Assembly: GCF_900115785.1 (NCBI RefSeq)
Contig: NZ_FOYS01000002.1
Span: 1 to 64,000 of the forward strand
Reading direction: 5' to 3'
Origin: Halogeometricum limi
GTDB taxonomy: Archaea; Halobacteriota; Halobacteria; Halobacteriales; Haloferacaceae
Length of the DNA: 64,000 nucleotides
A program made the translations under genes and the position numbers. Shown in pieces: positions 44,340-54,302 of this stretch. Every line of letters starts with the position of its first letter. Position 1 is the first letter of the stretch. Under the pieces are notes generated by a model. That model worked only from the letters and a program-made list of their open reading frames with translations. It did no database searches and was not told the origin of the DNA.

Positions 44340-45332
44340 GTGCCATTCTACGGCGGTAGTGAACTCGGCAAGGTCTACGACGACGCACTGGAAGACGGGT
44401 TCGGTCTCGTCGCCTCGAACGTCGCCGAAACCAACGTCATGATGGGGTTGATGGAGGGTGCCTCGCGAGAGAACTCCGACCTCCTCATGCAACTGTCCGG
44501 CGGTGCCTGTTCGTTCGCCGGGAACGGCGACGCCGTCTCCGGCCTGAAGGCGATGGGCAACTACATCGAGGTCATCGCCGACCAGTACGACATCGGCGTC
44601 TTCCTCAACATGGACCACCAGACGGACATGGAGTTCATCGAGGCGCAGATGGACCTCGGGATTCCCTCCTCTATCATGATCGACGCCTCCCACGAGGCGT
44701 TCGAGGAGAACGTCGCGACGAGCAAGGAAGTCGTCGAGATGAAAGAGGAGAAGGGTGCGGACGTCCTCATCGAGGCCGAACTCGGTCAGATAAAGGGCGT
44801 CGAAGACGAGATAGAGGCCGAAGAGGCGTTCTACACCGACCCCGAACAGGCCGTCGAGTTCGTCGACCGGACGGGGTGTGACCTCCTCGCCATCTCCGTC
44901 GGGACGCAACACGGCGTCGCGAAGGGGAAGGACCTCGAACTCCGCCCGGACCTCGCACACGACATCCGACAGGCACTCCGCGACCACGGCCTCGACACGC
45001 CCCTCGTCCTGCACGGGTCCTCGGGCGTCCAACCCGACCAACTGCAGGAGATGCTCCAACACGGCATCTGTAAGGTCAACAAGGACACGCGCTACCAGTA
45101 CGAGTACACGCGGACGGCGTACGACCACTACCGCGAGGACCACGAGGCCATCGTCCCGCCCGAAGGCGTCGAGGACGCCCGCGACACGTTCTTCAACGAG
45201 ACCGAGTGGTCGCCGAACAAAGACGTGTTCGACCCCCGCGTCGTCGGCCGGAAGATTCGTGACCGCGTCGCGGACGTGCACGCGGACCTGACGCACGTCT
45301 CCGGCAGTGCGGGCCGAAGTCGCTACCGCTGA
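44340..45332 (+). CDS. fba: Fructose-bisphosphate aldolase, class II
   Basis: A 330-residue Zn-dependent aldolase that splits fructose 1,6-bisphosphate, completing fructose breakdown. Visible are the N-terminal [34 protein letters not shown], the metal and phosphate sites [15 protein letters not shown] and [14 protein letters not shown], and [17 protein letters not shown]. The start codon is GTG at 44340. It has its own promoter 300 nt after ptfB, yet belongs with the fructose genes. Confidence 0.94.
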   Translation: MPFYGGSELGKVYDDALEDGFGLVASNVAETNVMMGLMEGASRENSDLLMQLSGGACSFAGNGDAVSGLKAMGNYIEVIADQYDIGVFLNMDHQTDMEFIEAQMDLGIPSSIMIDASHEAFEENVATSKEVVEMKEEKGADVLIEAELGQIKGVEDEIEAEEAFYTDPEQAVEFVDRTGCDLLAISVGTQHGVAKGKDLELRPDLAHDIRQALRDHGLDTPLVLHGSSGVQPDQLQEMLQHGICKVNKDTRYQYEYTRTAYDHYREDHEAIVPPEGVEDARDTFFNETEWSPNKDVFDPRVVGRKIRDRVADVHADLTHVSGSAGRSRYR

Positions 45333-45411
45333 ACGCCTCGCGCACTCCTCTTTCGTCGGCGGCGTCGACACCGCCCCCGCGCTTAAGTCGCTCCGTGACC
45401 TTCTGTCAGTC

Positions 45412-45561
45412 ATGCCTCAAGTACACCTCGACGAGGAGACGGTGGCCCGACTCGACTCGCTTCGAGAAGAGGACGAAGACTACGACGAGATAATCACCGA
45501 ACTCATCAACATCTACGAGGCAGAAGAACTCACGCTGTTCCGCACCGGCGACGAAGTCTGA
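45412..45561 (+). CDS. Small antitoxin-like/conserved haloarchaeal protein
   Basis: A 49-residue protein MPQVHLDEETVARLDSLREE, then DYDEIITELINIYEAEELTL. The initial strand plus two helices resemble the N-terminal half of VapB/RelB-type or ribbon-helix-helix proteins; the DUF7557 family is a possible match from memory. No toxin gene is adjacent. The ATG at 45412 is preceded by a TATA-like cttaag about 28 nt upstream. Confidence 0.65.
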   Translation: MPQVHLDEETVARLDSLREEDEDYDEIITELINIYEAEELTLFRTGDEV

Positions 45562-45610
45562 CCGACCGCCGACCCGCCGACTCACCGGTTTCAGACGCGC
45601 CCGCGGCCTG

Positions 45611-46060
45611 CTACTCTTGGTACGCGACTCTGACTCGTTCCCACTTTCCGTTCGACTCCAGGTGACGCTGTAACTCGTCGGCGTACTCCTGAACGAGACG
45701 CTCCGCCTCTCGCCGTTTCTCGGCGTCGTCGCCGCCGCCGCCACCGCCGAGTCCCAGTGCGCCCTTGATGGAGTCGAACAGACCGCCACCGCCGCCCGAC
45801 GACGACTCCGCGGGTGCGCCGCCCATCTGCGCCATCTGCGACCGGACGTTCTTCAGTTCGGGCATTATCTGCGGGAGTTTCTCGGTGTCCGCGACGATGC
45901 GCGCCCGTTCGGGGTCGTCCGCGTGTTCGATCTCGAACTCCGTCGCCGTCATGATGAGTCCCCACTCCTGACTGGAGAACTCCGAGGCGGCGACTCGGTC
46001 GTTGAACTCGCGGTCGACCGTCATCCGGTCTCCGACGATGCTGTCGGTCCAGTTAGCCAT
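45611..46060 (-). CDS. Conserved haloarchaeal protein with Gly-rich linker, possibly DUF5799
   Basis: A 149-residue protein. The N-terminal 85 residues (MANWTDSIVGDRMTVDREFN to LPQIMPELKNVRSQMAQMGG) look like a compact alpha/beta domain. A linker rich in Gly and Ser (SSSGGGGGLFDSIKGALGLG) leads to a C-terminal amphipathic helix (RREAERLVQEYADELQRHL). It resembles a family recalled as DUF5799. Function is unknown. It is divergent from the HAD phosphatase. Confidence 0.72.
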   Translation of the reverse strand: MANWTDSIVGDRMTVDREFNDRVAASEFSSQEWGLIMTATEFEIEHADDPERARIVADTEKLPQIMPELKNVRSQMAQMGGAPAESSSGGGGGLFDSIKGALGLGGGGGGDDAEKRREAERLVQEYADELQRHLESNGKWERVRVAYQE

Positions 46061-46154
46061 GTGTCGGCGTATGCGTACGAGGCGTTTGAGCGTTTCCCCG
46101 TGCAGGAATCGCCGCACGGGCATCCTTTTTGCGCCCGTGGGTCCCGATAGTCGT

Positions 46155-47414
46155 ATGGAACGATACGACCTTCTCTACCGACTGTACGCGGACTTCGAGA
46201 CGGACACGCTCAGAGAGTTACAGAACTTCGTCGACCTCTTTCCCCCCGTCGACTCGCGCATCGCACTCGACTACTGGGAGGACGCGAGCGACGAACTAGA
46301 GGACCGAAAAGAGGAGGTGCAGTCGTCGTTCGCCGCCGGCGCGACGTTCGCCGAGATAGCCGCGCGGGCGACTCGCGACCAGACGTTCACGGCACTCGAC
46401 CTGCACTCGAAGTACGGCCGGTCGGTGAACGCACTCGTCCTCGACGTCGACGAGACGCTTCGTTCGGCCGGGCGGACGGACAACGAGATTCCGCGCGACA
46501 CGCTCCACCTCCTGACGGAGTTTCACGAGGCGGGCGTCCCCATCGTCATCTGCACCGGACAGACCTTAGAGAACGTCAAGGGGTTCACCATCCAGGGTCT
46601 CGGCAACGAACTCGTCCACTCGGGCGACGTGAGCATCGTCTACGAGGCGGGGACCGGCGTGTTCACTCCCGGCCACGGGTCGACGACGAAGCAGTTGCTG
46701 TACGAGGACTTAGACGACACCGTCCGCGAGGTGTTCTCGGAGGTTCGTTCGCGCGTCCTCCCGCAGGCGCCGGACGACCTGCGCGAGTCCGTCCACCTGC
46801 AGGGCAACGAGTTCAACATCACGCTCAAGCCGAACTTCGACATCGGGAGCGACCCCGCCGAAGAGGTCATCGACCACGGCCTCGTCTACCTCGTGGACCT
46901 CCTCGGCCGCGCGGTCGGTTCCGCACTGGACGGCGAACTCGGCGTCGACGCCGACGGCGGGGTCGCCGAAGACTGGGCCCGCGCGTACTACGCCGCCGCG
47001 GACCCCGAAGTTCAGACCGTCCTCGGCGACAGAGGCGCCGCACCGGAGTGTGACCCCGAAGACGTCCCCGAGACGGTTCGGTCGCTGTTCGACCGCATCG
47101 ACGTCGCGTACTACCACGCCGACGCGGCCGAAATCGGGTCGCTCGAACTCAACAAGCCGAACGGCGTTCGGGCGGCCCTCGACGTCCTCGACGTCGAGGA
47201 CCCGTTCGTCCTCGTGATGGGCGACAGTAAATCCGACCTCAGAGTGATGGAGTGGGCCGACGACGCCGACGCGGGTATCGCGGCCGCGCCGCAACACGCC
47301 TCCGAAGACGTGTTGACTCACGTCCGCGCCACCGACGAGTTGGTGTACGACCGCGGCGACGCCGCGTCTCTGCTCCGCATCGTCTACGTGATGAACCTCC
47401 TCGACGAACTGTAG
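46155..47414 (+). CDS. HAD-superfamily phosphatase, large cap type
   Basis: A 419-residue protein. After about 95 helical residues the HAD motif I appears as ALVLDVDETLRSAG, motif II as PIVICTGQTLENV, and motif IV as FVLVMGDSKSDLRVMEW. A cap of about 200 residues between them and a conserved ELNKPNGVRAAL before motif IV recall the sugar-phosphate phosphatases (Cof/trehalose- or mannosyl-phosphate type). The substrate is unknown. The ATG at 46155 fits the first ordered helix and lies in the gap divergent from the DUF5799-like gene. Confidence 0.78.
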   Translation: MERYDLLYRLYADFETDTLRELQNFVDLFPPVDSRIALDYWEDASDELEDRKEEVQSSFAAGATFAEIAARATRDQTFTALDLHSKYGRSVNALVLDVDETLRSAGRTDNEIPRDTLHLLTEFHEAGVPIVICTGQTLENVKGFTIQGLGNELVHSGDVSIVYEAGTGVFTPGHGSTTKQLLYEDLDDTVREVFSEVRSRVLPQAPDDLRESVHLQGNEFNITLKPNFDIGSDPAEEVIDHGLVYLVDLLGRAVGSALDGELGVDADGGVAEDWARAYYAAADPEVQTVLGDRGAAPECDPEDVPETVRSLFDRIDVAYYHADAAEIGSLELNKPNGVRAALDVLDVEDPFVLVMGDSKSDLRVMEWADDADAGIAAAPQHASEDVLTHVRATDELVYDRGDAASLLRIVYVMNLLDEL

Positions 47415-47536
47415 TCCCGGGGGAACTGCCCGCACGAACCACTTTTGCCGTCCGGGTCCGAACGGCCGATTCGGACGCTCCGACGACCGACGGCCGGAGT
47501 GCAAAGGTTTACAACTTATCGAGTAAACGCAGAACT

Positions 47537-48778
47537 ATGAGCAAAGATTACGCAGACTTGCACGACCCGAACGCGGAGTACACGATGCGGGAACTCTCCG
47601 CCGAAACGATGGGTGTCTCGGGGAAACGCGGTGGCCGCCGCGACGTCGAGATAACCGACGTCCAGACGACGATGATAGACGGCAACTTCCCGTGGACGCT
47701 CGTTCGCGTCTACACCGACGCGGGCGTCGTCGGCACCGGTGAAGCCTACTGGGGCGCGGGCGTCCCGGAACTCATCGAACGGATGAAGCCGTTCCTGGTC
47801 GGGGAGAACCCCCTGGATATCGACCGACTGTTCGAACACCTCGTCCAGAAGATGTCCGGCGAGGGGTCGGTACAGGGCGTCACCGTGACCGCAATCTCCG
47901 GCATCGAAGTCGCCCTCCACGACGTGGCAGGGAAGATTCTCGACGTTCCGGCCTATCAACTGCTCGGGGGCAAGTACCGCGACAAGGTGCGCGTCTACTG
48001 CGACTGCCACACGGCCGACGAGGCCGACCCCGAAGCGTGCGCCGACGAGGCGGAACGCGTCGTCGAGGAACTCGGCTACGACGCGCTGAAGTTCGACCTC
48101 GACGTCCCCTCGGGCCACGAGAAGGACCGAGCGAACCGTCACCTGCGCAACTCCGAGATTCGCCACAAGAAAGAGATAGTGGAGGCCGTCACCGAACGCG
48201 TGAAAGACCGCGCGGACGTCTCCTTCGACTGTCACTGGACGTTCTCGGCGGGGAGCGCGAAGCGACTCGCCGCCGCAATCGCCGACTACGACGTCTGGTG
48301 GCTCGAAGACCCCGTCCCGCCGGAGAACCACGACGTCCAGCGTGAAGTCACGCAGGCCTCCCCGACAACGCCCATCGCGGCGGGCGAGAACGTCTACCGG
48401 AAGCACGGGCACCGTCGTCTCCTCGAAGAGCAGGCCGTCGACATCATCGCGCCCGACATGCCGAAGGTCGGCGGGATGCGCGAGACGCGGAAGATAGCCG
48501 ACATGGCGGACACTTACTACGTGCCGGTCGCGATGCACAACGTCGCCTCGCCCGTCGCGACGATGGCCAGCGCCCACGTCGGGACGGCCATCCCGAACTC
48601 GCTGGCCGTCGAGTACCACAGCTACCAACTCGGCTGGTGGGAGGACCTGGTCGAAGAGGACGTCATCGAGGACGGCTACATCGAGATTCCGGAGAAACCC
48701 GGTCTCGGCGTCACGCTCGACATGGACGTCGTCGAAGAACACATGGTCGACGGCGAGACGTTGTTCGACGAAGCGTAG
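47537..48778 (+). CDS. gnaD: D-gluconate dehydratase
   Basis: A 413-residue enolase-superfamily enzyme that dehydrates gluconate to 2-keto-3-deoxygluconate in the haloarchaeal semi-phosphorylated Entner-Doudoroff route. The N-terminal cap has FPWTLVRVYTDAGVVGTGEAYW. The barrel carries the lysine site YDALKFDLDVP, metal ligands in VSFDCHWTFS, VWWLEDPVPPENHD and IAAGENVYR, and the base in VAMHNVASPV. Its place near the fructose genes matches Haloferax (HVO_1488, recalled). Other sugar-acid dehydratases of this superfamily remain possible. The 3' end is duplicated after the gene. Confidence 0.88.
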   Translation: MSKDYADLHDPNAEYTMRELSAETMGVSGKRGGRRDVEITDVQTTMIDGNFPWTLVRVYTDAGVVGTGEAYWGAGVPELIERMKPFLVGENPLDIDRLFEHLVQKMSGEGSVQGVTVTAISGIEVALHDVAGKILDVPAYQLLGGKYRDKVRVYCDCHTADEADPEACADEAERVVEELGYDALKFDLDVPSGHEKDRANRHLRNSEIRHKKEIVEAVTERVKDRADVSFDCHWTFSAGSAKRLAAAIADYDVWWLEDPVPPENHDVQREVTQASPTTPIAAGENVYRKHGHRRLLEEQAVDIIAPDMPKVGGMRETRKIADMADTYYVPVAMHNVASPVATMASAHVGTAIPNSLAVEYHSYQLGWWEDLVEEDVIEDGYIEIPEKPGLGVTLDMDVVEEHMVDGETLFDEA

Positions 48779-48879
48779 CTTCGTCGTACTCGCAGCACGA
48801 GGTGCTGCGCCGTTCGACGGGGAGTGAAACGACTCGTCGTGCAGGAAAATCTTCGATTTTCCGTGTTCGACGAAGCGTA
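48763..48879. repeat. REP-like insertion with two hairpins, bounded by a 15-bp direct repeat
   Basis: GTTCGACGAAGCGTA, the last codons of gnaD up to TA of its stop, is at 48763-48777 and again at 48865-48879, a 102-bp offset. Between the copies lie two perfect hairpins: CGCAGCAC-GAG-GTGCTGCG (48791-48809) and GGAAAATC-TTC-GATTTTCC (48844-48862). The layout suggests a small palindromic element inserted at the gene end, keeping the stop codon. It may also end gnaD transcripts. The remaining gap to 49061 has no gene; a TATA-like ttataaaa is near 49016. Confidence 0.65.
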
Positions 48880-49061
48880 AGGCGAGTCGAGCCACGAGAC
48901 CGACGCTTTATGACGGACAGGCGGCGCGCGTTCGACTACTCGAAGCGGTCGCGCCGCGCACTCGCAGGTCGCTCCGAGTGACTGTCACGTCACGGCGCGG
49001 ACTGGCCGCCGCTCTTTATAAAAACGTACGTGCCGGTACACCTACACTTATCGAACGCCGA

Positions 49062-49074
49062 GTCAACTGTTGAC
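49062..49074 (+). promoter_or_regulatory. Palindrome GTCAAC-T-GTTGAC directly before the acetamidase start
   Basis: A perfect 13-bp palindrome ends 2 nt before the ATG at 49077, and about 40 nt downstream of a TATA-like TTTATAAAA (49014-49022). In a short-leader transcript it would overlap the initiation region. It is therefore a good candidate operator for a repressor of this gene. Confidence 0.5.
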
Positions 49075-49076
49075 GT

Positions 49077-50027
49077 ATGTCGTACTCTGTCGACTACGAA
49101 CTCTCGGATGCCGACGAGAACGTCCACCACGTGTGGGACAACAGTCTCGACCCCCGCGTCACGGTCGAACCCGGGGACATCGTCCGGTTCGAGTGCCGGG
49201 ACGCACTCGACGGACAGGTCGGCCCCGACTCCGACGCCGAGGACCTCGCGAACGCGAGTTTCGACCCGGTCCATCCGCTCACCGGCCCCGTCGCGGTCGA
49301 AGGCGCGGAACCCGGCGACGTGTTGGCCGTCGAACTGCTGGATTTCGAGCACAAAGGCTGGGGGTTCACGGGGTACATGCCCGGCGAGATGGGTCTCGGT
49401 CTGCTGCCCGAGGAGTTCGAGGAGGCGGGCCTACACGTCTGGGAACTGGACGACGAGGTGGCGCAGTTCGTGAACGGTATCGAAGTTCCCCTCGACATGT
49501 TCCCCGGTATCATCGGCGTCGCCCCCGGCGACGACGGCGAACACGACACGCTCCCGCCGCGGGACACCGGCGGAAACATGGACGTGAAACACATGACGGC
49601 GGGGTCGACGGTGTACCTCCCCGTCGAGACGGAGGGGGCGTTGTTCTCCACCGCCGACTGCCACGCCGCGCAGGGTGACGGTGAGGTCTGCGTGACCGGG
49701 ATAGAGGCACCGATGTTCGTCACCGCGCGGTTCGACGTGCTGAAGGACAAGTCCGTCAAGCAACCGCAACTGGAGACGACCGGACCGTTCACCCCGACCG
49801 GGTCCGACGAACCGATGTACGCGACGACGGGCATCGCCGACGACCTGATGGTCGCGACGAAGAAGGCGGTCAGACACATGATCGACCATCTGGAGGCGGA
49901 ACGCGGCCTCACGCGCGGCGAGGCGTACATCCTCTGCTCTGCGGCGGTCGACCTGAAGATAAGCGAAGTCGTCGACGCGCCGAACTGGACAGTCACGGCG
50001 TACGTGCCCGAGAGCATCTTCCCGTAG
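49077..50027 (+). CDS. Acetamidase/formamidase family protein
   Basis: A 316-residue FmdA/AmdA-type amidohydrolase. RVTVEPGDIVRFECRDAL, LTGPVAVEGAEPGDVLAVELLDF, DTGGNMDVKHMTAGSTVYLPVETEGALFSTADCHAAQGDGEVC and GEAYILCSAAVDLKIS (shown as separate pieces) match the family. DCHAAQGDGE holds conserved residues. It would release ammonia from short amides; the true substrate is unknown. The gene stands alone after the palindrome and is convergent with the MOSC gene. Confidence 0.87.
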   Translation: MSYSVDYELSDADENVHHVWDNSLDPRVTVEPGDIVRFECRDALDGQVGPDSDAEDLANASFDPVHPLTGPVAVEGAEPGDVLAVELLDFEHKGWGFTGYMPGEMGLGLLPEEFEEAGLHVWELDDEVAQFVNGIEVPLDMFPGIIGVAPGDDGEHDTLPPRDTGGNMDVKHMTAGSTVYLPVETEGALFSTADCHAAQGDGEVCVTGIEAPMFVTARFDVLKDKSVKQPQLETTGPFTPTGSDEPMYATTGIADDLMVATKKAVRHMIDHLEAERGLTRGEAYILCSAAVDLKISEVVDAPNWTVTAYVPESIFP

Positions 50028-50035
50028 CGAACGAG

Positions 50036-50590
50036 TCAGTCGTCCCCGAACGTCTCGCGCAAGCGGTCTGCGATGGATTTCCCGACCGTCCGGGGGTCCG
50101 CTTCGAGCAGTTCGAGTTCGTCGCCGACGCGAATCGTCCCGCCGTCGACCACGTTCGCGCAGATGCCGCCGCGCTTCCGTCCGAGGGCGCGAGCGACGCC
50201 GTCCTCGCCGGCGACCCGTTCGACGTGCGCGCAGGGTGGTCGCGGCCGCGTCCCGCGGAACGTCACCTCGCCGACGCGGAACGTCGTCTTCAGCAGGTCG
50301 TGGAGGTCGACCCCGCGCACGACGACGTTTCGTCGGTGACGGCCGTCGGTGAGGTCGATACCCGTCTCTTCGAGAATCGCCTCCAGTGCGCCGGCGTCGA
50401 CGAACGTCACCTCGCACACGTCGTACGGCGAGTAGTAGCCCGTCCCGAGGAGGTAGCGGTCGCCGCGGAGGCCGCCGTCGACGGCTTCTATCGACTCGTG
50501 CGACACCATCGGCGCACCGTCTTCCGGACTCGTCCAGAGCGCTTCGACGCGGCCCAGTGGCTCCCGTTCGCCCGCGTCGTCTCCCGCCAT
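50036..50590 (-). CDS. MOSC-domain protein
   Basis: A 184-residue protein with the MOSC fold (the C-terminal module of molybdenum-cofactor sulfurases, which carries sulfur or delivers Moco). [36 protein letters not shown] opens the barrel (shown in two family blocks). [14 protein letters not shown] and [12 protein letters not shown] with a conserved Cys follow, then [21 protein letters not shown]. The ATG at 50590 overlaps the stop of the ferritin-like gene (ATGA), so the two are coupled. Confidence 0.85.
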   Translation of the reverse strand: MAGDDAGEREPLGRVEALWTSPEDGAPMVSHESIEAVDGGLRGDRYLLGTGYYSPYDVCEVTFVDAGALEAILEETGIDLTDGRHRRNVVVRGVDLHDLLKTTFRVGEVTFRGTRPRPPCAHVERVAGEDGVARALGRKRGGICANVVDGGTIRVGDELELLEADPRTVGKSIADRLRETFGDD

Positions 50591-51225
50591 CAGCACACCG
50601 ACCGGGGGTCGAACCCGAGACCCCGCAGTGCGTCCGCGTAGTCCTCGTACGCCAACTGGATGGTGTAGCCGGCGACTCGCCGGGCCGTCTCCCAGTCTTC
50701 TTCCGTCTCACAGGTCGCATCGAGGAGCGACAGTCCCCGTTCCAGCGTCTCCAGCGTCTCCGATTTCAGTCCGCGGAGGACGTCTGCCGTCCTCTCGTCG
50801 GCCTCGTTCACGAAGAATCCGATGAGTTGGTTGTACGTCCGTTGGCTCACGAGGGGACGACCGACCATCCCGGCGGCGATTCGCTCGACCGTCGCGTCGC
50901 GGCCGCGCAGGTACGCGTGCATCGGTCCCGGTTCGTCGTCCGGTTCCCATTCCCCGTCGAGTTCTGCGGTCACGCGTTCGAGGTGGTCGGCCTCCTGGTC
51001 GGCGACGACGGCGAACGCCTCGCGCGCGTCGTCGTCGGTTTCGTCCGCCGTCCATCCGTCGAACGTCACGTGAGCGGCGTGTTCGCTCGCGGCCGCCACG
51101 TCGAGGACCCGTTCGCGCGTCAGGTCCGCGTCGGTCAACGCGACGAGCAGTTGTTGGGAGCCGAGTCGGTCCAACTCCGTCTGCTTGTCTTCTTCGACCG
51201 TCGAACGGAGCGTCGCTGCGTCCAT
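50590..51225 (-). CDS. Ferritin-like/rubrerythrin-like helical protein
   Basis: A 211-residue, largely helical acidic protein. Helix-borne ExH/ExxH-type patterns ([17 protein letters not shown] and [19 protein letters not shown]) and the four-helix spacing suggest a ferritin-like di-iron domain. Not all ligands can be placed, so metal binding is uncertain. It is divergent from the HemAT oxygen transducer with a 105-nt gap and coupled to the MOSC gene. An oxidative-stress or redox role is an inference from this context. Confidence 0.65.
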   Translation of the reverse strand: MDAATLRSTVEEDKQTELDRLGSQQLLVALTDADLTRERVLDVAAASEHAAHVTFDGWTADETDDDAREAFAVVADQEADHLERVTAELDGEWEPDDEPGPMHAYLRGRDATVERIAAGMVGRPLVSQRTYNQLIGFFVNEADERTADVLRGLKSETLETLERGLSLLDATCETEEDWETARRVAGYTIQLAYEDYADALRGLGFDPRSVC

Positions 51226-51330
51226 ACCCAGTCGTTCGGGCAGTACCGTCGTGAACCTTCGTGTCGGGGCGGTCTCAGTTCTGATATCCGGCGACGAACA
51301 TTCTTCATGGGGTGTCCCATCGGGGAGGAC

Positions 51331-53088
51331 ATGAGCGACGACGCTGTTGCCGTGACCGACGAACAGCGTGAGATGGTCGACGGGTCGGCCCTCGCGGACG
51401 GTCTCGGTCTCGACGGCGACGAGATAGCGTGGCGCAAGGAGTTCAACCGATTCGGCGCGGAGGACGTGGCTCGACTGGAGTCGCTCGAACCCGTGTTCGA
51501 CGACGTGGCCGACGAGGTGGTCGACGAGTTCTACGACCACCTGACGGGCGACGAGGGGGCGACGGAGATACTGGGGCGGTCGAGTAAGGGTCTGACGGCA
51601 CTCAAGGCCGACCAACGCGCGTACCTCCGGTCGCTCGGCACCGGCGAGTACGACCGCGAGTACTTCGAGCGGCGGGCGCGAGTCGGCAAGATTCACGATA
51701 TGTTGGAACTCGGGCCGAAGTTCTACCTCGGCGCGTACTCGGTGTACTACGAGGGGCTGACCCGGGCCATCGGCGCGGAGGTCAAACGGGAGTACGGCGA
51801 CGGCGGTGCCGACGCGGACGGCGGCGGACTCCTCTCTGGCCTCCGCGGTTCCGGCGACGGCGGCGACGTGTCGGCAGCGGTCGACGCCGTGGTCGAACGG
51901 ACGCTCTCGCTCATGAAGCTGTTCCTCCTCGACCAACAGGTCGCGATGGACACGTACATCCACTCGTACAGTCAGGAAGCGCGCGCACAGGCCGAACGGC
52001 GTCGCAAACTCGCCTCGCAGGTCGAGGGCGAACTCCGCGACCCCATCGAAGACGTCCACCAGTCGTCGCTCACCGTCTCCGAGGAAGCCGAGGAGATTCG
52101 CAGCATCGCGAACCGACAGGCGGCGGACATGGACGAAGTCGCGGGCGAGGTGTCTCAGATGAGTGCGACCGTCGAAGAGATAGCCGCCACCGCGGAGGAA
52201 GTCGAGCACACGAGCACGGAGGCCGCCGAGCGCGCCGCGAACGGCGAGGAGGCGGCCGACGAGGCTATCGAGGTGATGGAGGACGTCAGTCGGGCGGCGA
52301 CCGAGGCGTCCGAAGACGTCCGTCGCCTGCAGGAGAAGATAGACGAGGTGGACGGCGTCATCGAGACCATCAACGAAATCGCTGAACAGACGAACCTCCT
52401 CGCGCTCAACGCCTCAATCGAGGCCGCACGCGCCGGTGACGCCGGCGAGGGATTCGCCGTCGTCGCAAACGAGGTGAAGTCGCTCGCCGAGGAGTCGCAA
52501 GCGCAGGCGAGCGAGGTGGAACAGACGGTCAACAGCGTCCAACAGGAGGCCGGTGAGACCGTCGAGAGTCTGTCGGAGACGACCGAGAAACTCCACGAAG
52601 GGATCGAGCGCGGCGAGGACGCGATGAGCAGTCTCGGCGAAATCGTCGACGCAGTCCAGCGAACGACCGACGGAATCGCTGAAGTCGCCGACGCCACCGA
52701 CAACCAGGCGATGAGCGCCGAACAGGTCACGAGCGTGGTCGAGAACACGCGTCAGCAGGCCGAGACCGTCGCCGAACAGGTCGAGGACGTGGCGGACGCG
52801 AGTCGCCGACAGGCCACCAAGATGGAAGGCATCCGGGAGTCGACGAAGCGACTCGCCGTCGGCGACGACGGCGGAGACGACGGCGAACTGGCCGGCGGCG
52901 AATCGAGCGACGACGAGACGGCGGCCGGTGTCGTGGATGACGCGTCCGCCCCCGCCTTCGTCGACACGGACGGCGGCGTCGACGCGATTCCCGAGGCGGT
53001 CAGGGCGAACGTCCCCGACGACGTGCTCGCGGCCGCAGCGTCCGACGAGTCGACCGACGCGACCGGCGGCGACGACGCGGGCGACTGA
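51331..53088 (+). CDS. hemAT: HemAT globin-coupled aerotaxis transducer
   Basis: A 585-residue soluble chemoreceptor. The N-terminal protoglobin domain (about residues 25-160) has the likely haem-binding proximal His122 in [17 protein letters not shown] helical linker follows, then the coiled-coil signalling domain with its hairpin tip [21 protein letters not shown] (interrupted in family terms at the glutamines) and [16 protein letters not shown]. It binds oxygen and signals to CheA. There are no membrane segments. The C-terminus is about 70 acidic residues. The ATG at 51331 has GGAGG just upstream; ATG 51307 is also in frame. Confidence 0.93.
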   Translation: MSDDAVAVTDEQREMVDGSALADGLGLDGDEIAWRKEFNRFGAEDVARLESLEPVFDDVADEVVDEFYDHLTGDEGATEILGRSSKGLTALKADQRAYLRSLGTGEYDREYFERRARVGKIHDMLELGPKFYLGAYSVYYEGLTRAIGAEVKREYGDGGADADGGGLLSGLRGSGDGGDVSAAVDAVVERTLSLMKLFLLDQQVAMDTYIHSYSQEARAQAERRRKLASQVEGELRDPIEDVHQSSLTVSEEAEEIRSIANRQAADMDEVAGEVSQMSATVEEIAATAEEVEHTSTEAAERAANGEEAADEAIEVMEDVSRAATEASEDVRRLQEKIDEVDGVIETINEIAEQTNLLALNASIEAARAGDAGEGFAVVANEVKSLAEESQAQASEVEQTVNSVQQEAGETVESLSETTEKLHEGIERGEDAMSSLGEIVDAVQRTTDGIAEVADATDNQAMSAEQVTSVVENTRQQAETVAEQVEDVADASRRQATKMEGIRESTKRLAVGDDGGDDGELAGGESSDDETAAGVVDDASAPAFVDTDGGVDAIPEAVRANVPDDVLAAAASDESTDATGGDDAGD

Positions 53089-53152
53089 ACGTCGACCGAG
53101 TGGCTCCAACGACTCGCGAAGCGTTCTTCTCACGACACGTGCTACTGGAGGT

Positions 53153-54301
53153 GTGACACCGAACAGCCTCCACGAACGACTCGAACGAGGTGAGTCGACG
53201 TCCATCCTCGACGTCCGAAACCGAGACGAGTTCGAGACGTGGCATATCGACGCCGAGGCGGCCACGACGACGCTCGTACCGTACTCGAAGTTCATGGCGG
53301 CCGAAGTGCGAGACGCGGTGGCCGACACCGCCCGCGAGGCCGGACTCGACCCCGACGACCCCGTCGTCGTCGTCTGCGGCCGCGGCGAGGCCAGCGACTA
53401 CGTCGCCGAACTGCTGAGAGACGCCGGCTTCGACGCCGAAAACCTCGAAGAGGGGATGCGAGGGTGGGCGCGCGTGTACGTCTCCGTCGTGATTCCGATG
53501 GCGGGCGAACACGTGGTCCACCAGTACCGCCGCCCGTCGAGCGGATGTCTCGCCTACCTCGTCGTCTCCGGGGACGAAGCCCTCGTCGTCGACCCGCTTC
53601 GACAGTTCACCGACCGCTACGCCGCCGACGCGCGGGAATACGGGGCCGACCTGGTCTACGCCGTCGACACGCACGTCCACGCCGACCACGTCAGCGGCGT
53701 CCGGCGACTCGCGGCAGAGACGGGGGCGACACCCATGTTCCCCTCCGGGGCGAGAGAACGCGGTCTACAGGCGGACGTGCACGCCACCTACGTCGTCGAC
53801 GGCGACGAGATTCGCGTCGGGGACGTCGCTCTCACCGCCGTGCACGCGCCGGGACACACCTCCGAGATGACCGCTTTCCGCATCGACGACCTCTGTCTCA
53901 CGGGAGACTCGGTGTTCGTCGAGAGCGTCGCCCGACCCGACTTAGAGCGGGGCGACGAGGGGGCGGCGGCGGCCGCACGGCGACTGTACGACACGCTCCA
54001 CACCGTCTTCGGCGCGTTCGACGACGACGTCCGCGTCGCCCCGGCGCACTACGGACCGTCCGCCGAACGGAACGCCGACGGGACGTACACCACCACGTTC
54101 GGTGACCTTCGGGCGGAACTGTCGGCCCTGTCGCTCTCTGAGTCCGCGTTCGTCGACCACGTCACGAACGACATGCCGCCGCGGCCGGCGAACTACGAGG
54201 AGATAATCGAGACGAACCTGGGACGGGCGGACGTCGACGACGCCGAGGCGTTCGAGTTGGAACTCGGCCCGAACAACTGCGCGGTGTCGAACGCGGACTG
54301 A
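53153..54301 (+). CDS. Rhodanese - metallo-beta-lactamase fusion (persulfide dioxygenase-like)
   Basis: A 382-residue two-domain protein. The N-terminal rhodanese domain (about 1-105) has STSILDVRNRDEFETWHI and the active cysteine in VVVVCGRGEASDYVAEL. The C-terminal metallo-beta-lactamase domain has the metal motif VDTHVHADHVSGVRRL, HAPGHTSEMTAF and LCLTGDSVF. Rhodanese joined to an ETHE1-like hydrolase suggests oxidation of glutathione- or thiol-bound persulfide, but the order here is rhodanese first. The GTG at 53153 follows GGAGGT directly. It lies 64 nt after hemAT on the same strand. Confidence 0.85.
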   Translation: MTPNSLHERLERGESTSILDVRNRDEFETWHIDAEAATTTLVPYSKFMAAEVRDAVADTAREAGLDPDDPVVVVCGRGEASDYVAELLRDAGFDAENLEEGMRGWARVYVSVVIPMAGEHVVHQYRRPSSGCLAYLVVSGDEALVVDPLRQFTDRYAADAREYGADLVYAVDTHVHADHVSGVRRLAAETGATPMFPSGARERGLQADVHATYVVDGDEIRVGDVALTAVHAPGHTSEMTAFRIDDLCLTGDSVFVESVARPDLERGDEGAAAAARRLYDTLHTVFGAFDDDVRVAPAHYGPSAERNADGTYTTTFGDLRAELSALSLSESAFVDHVTNDMPPRPANYEEIIETNLGRADVDDAEAFELELGPNNCAVSNAD

Positions 54302-54302
54302 C

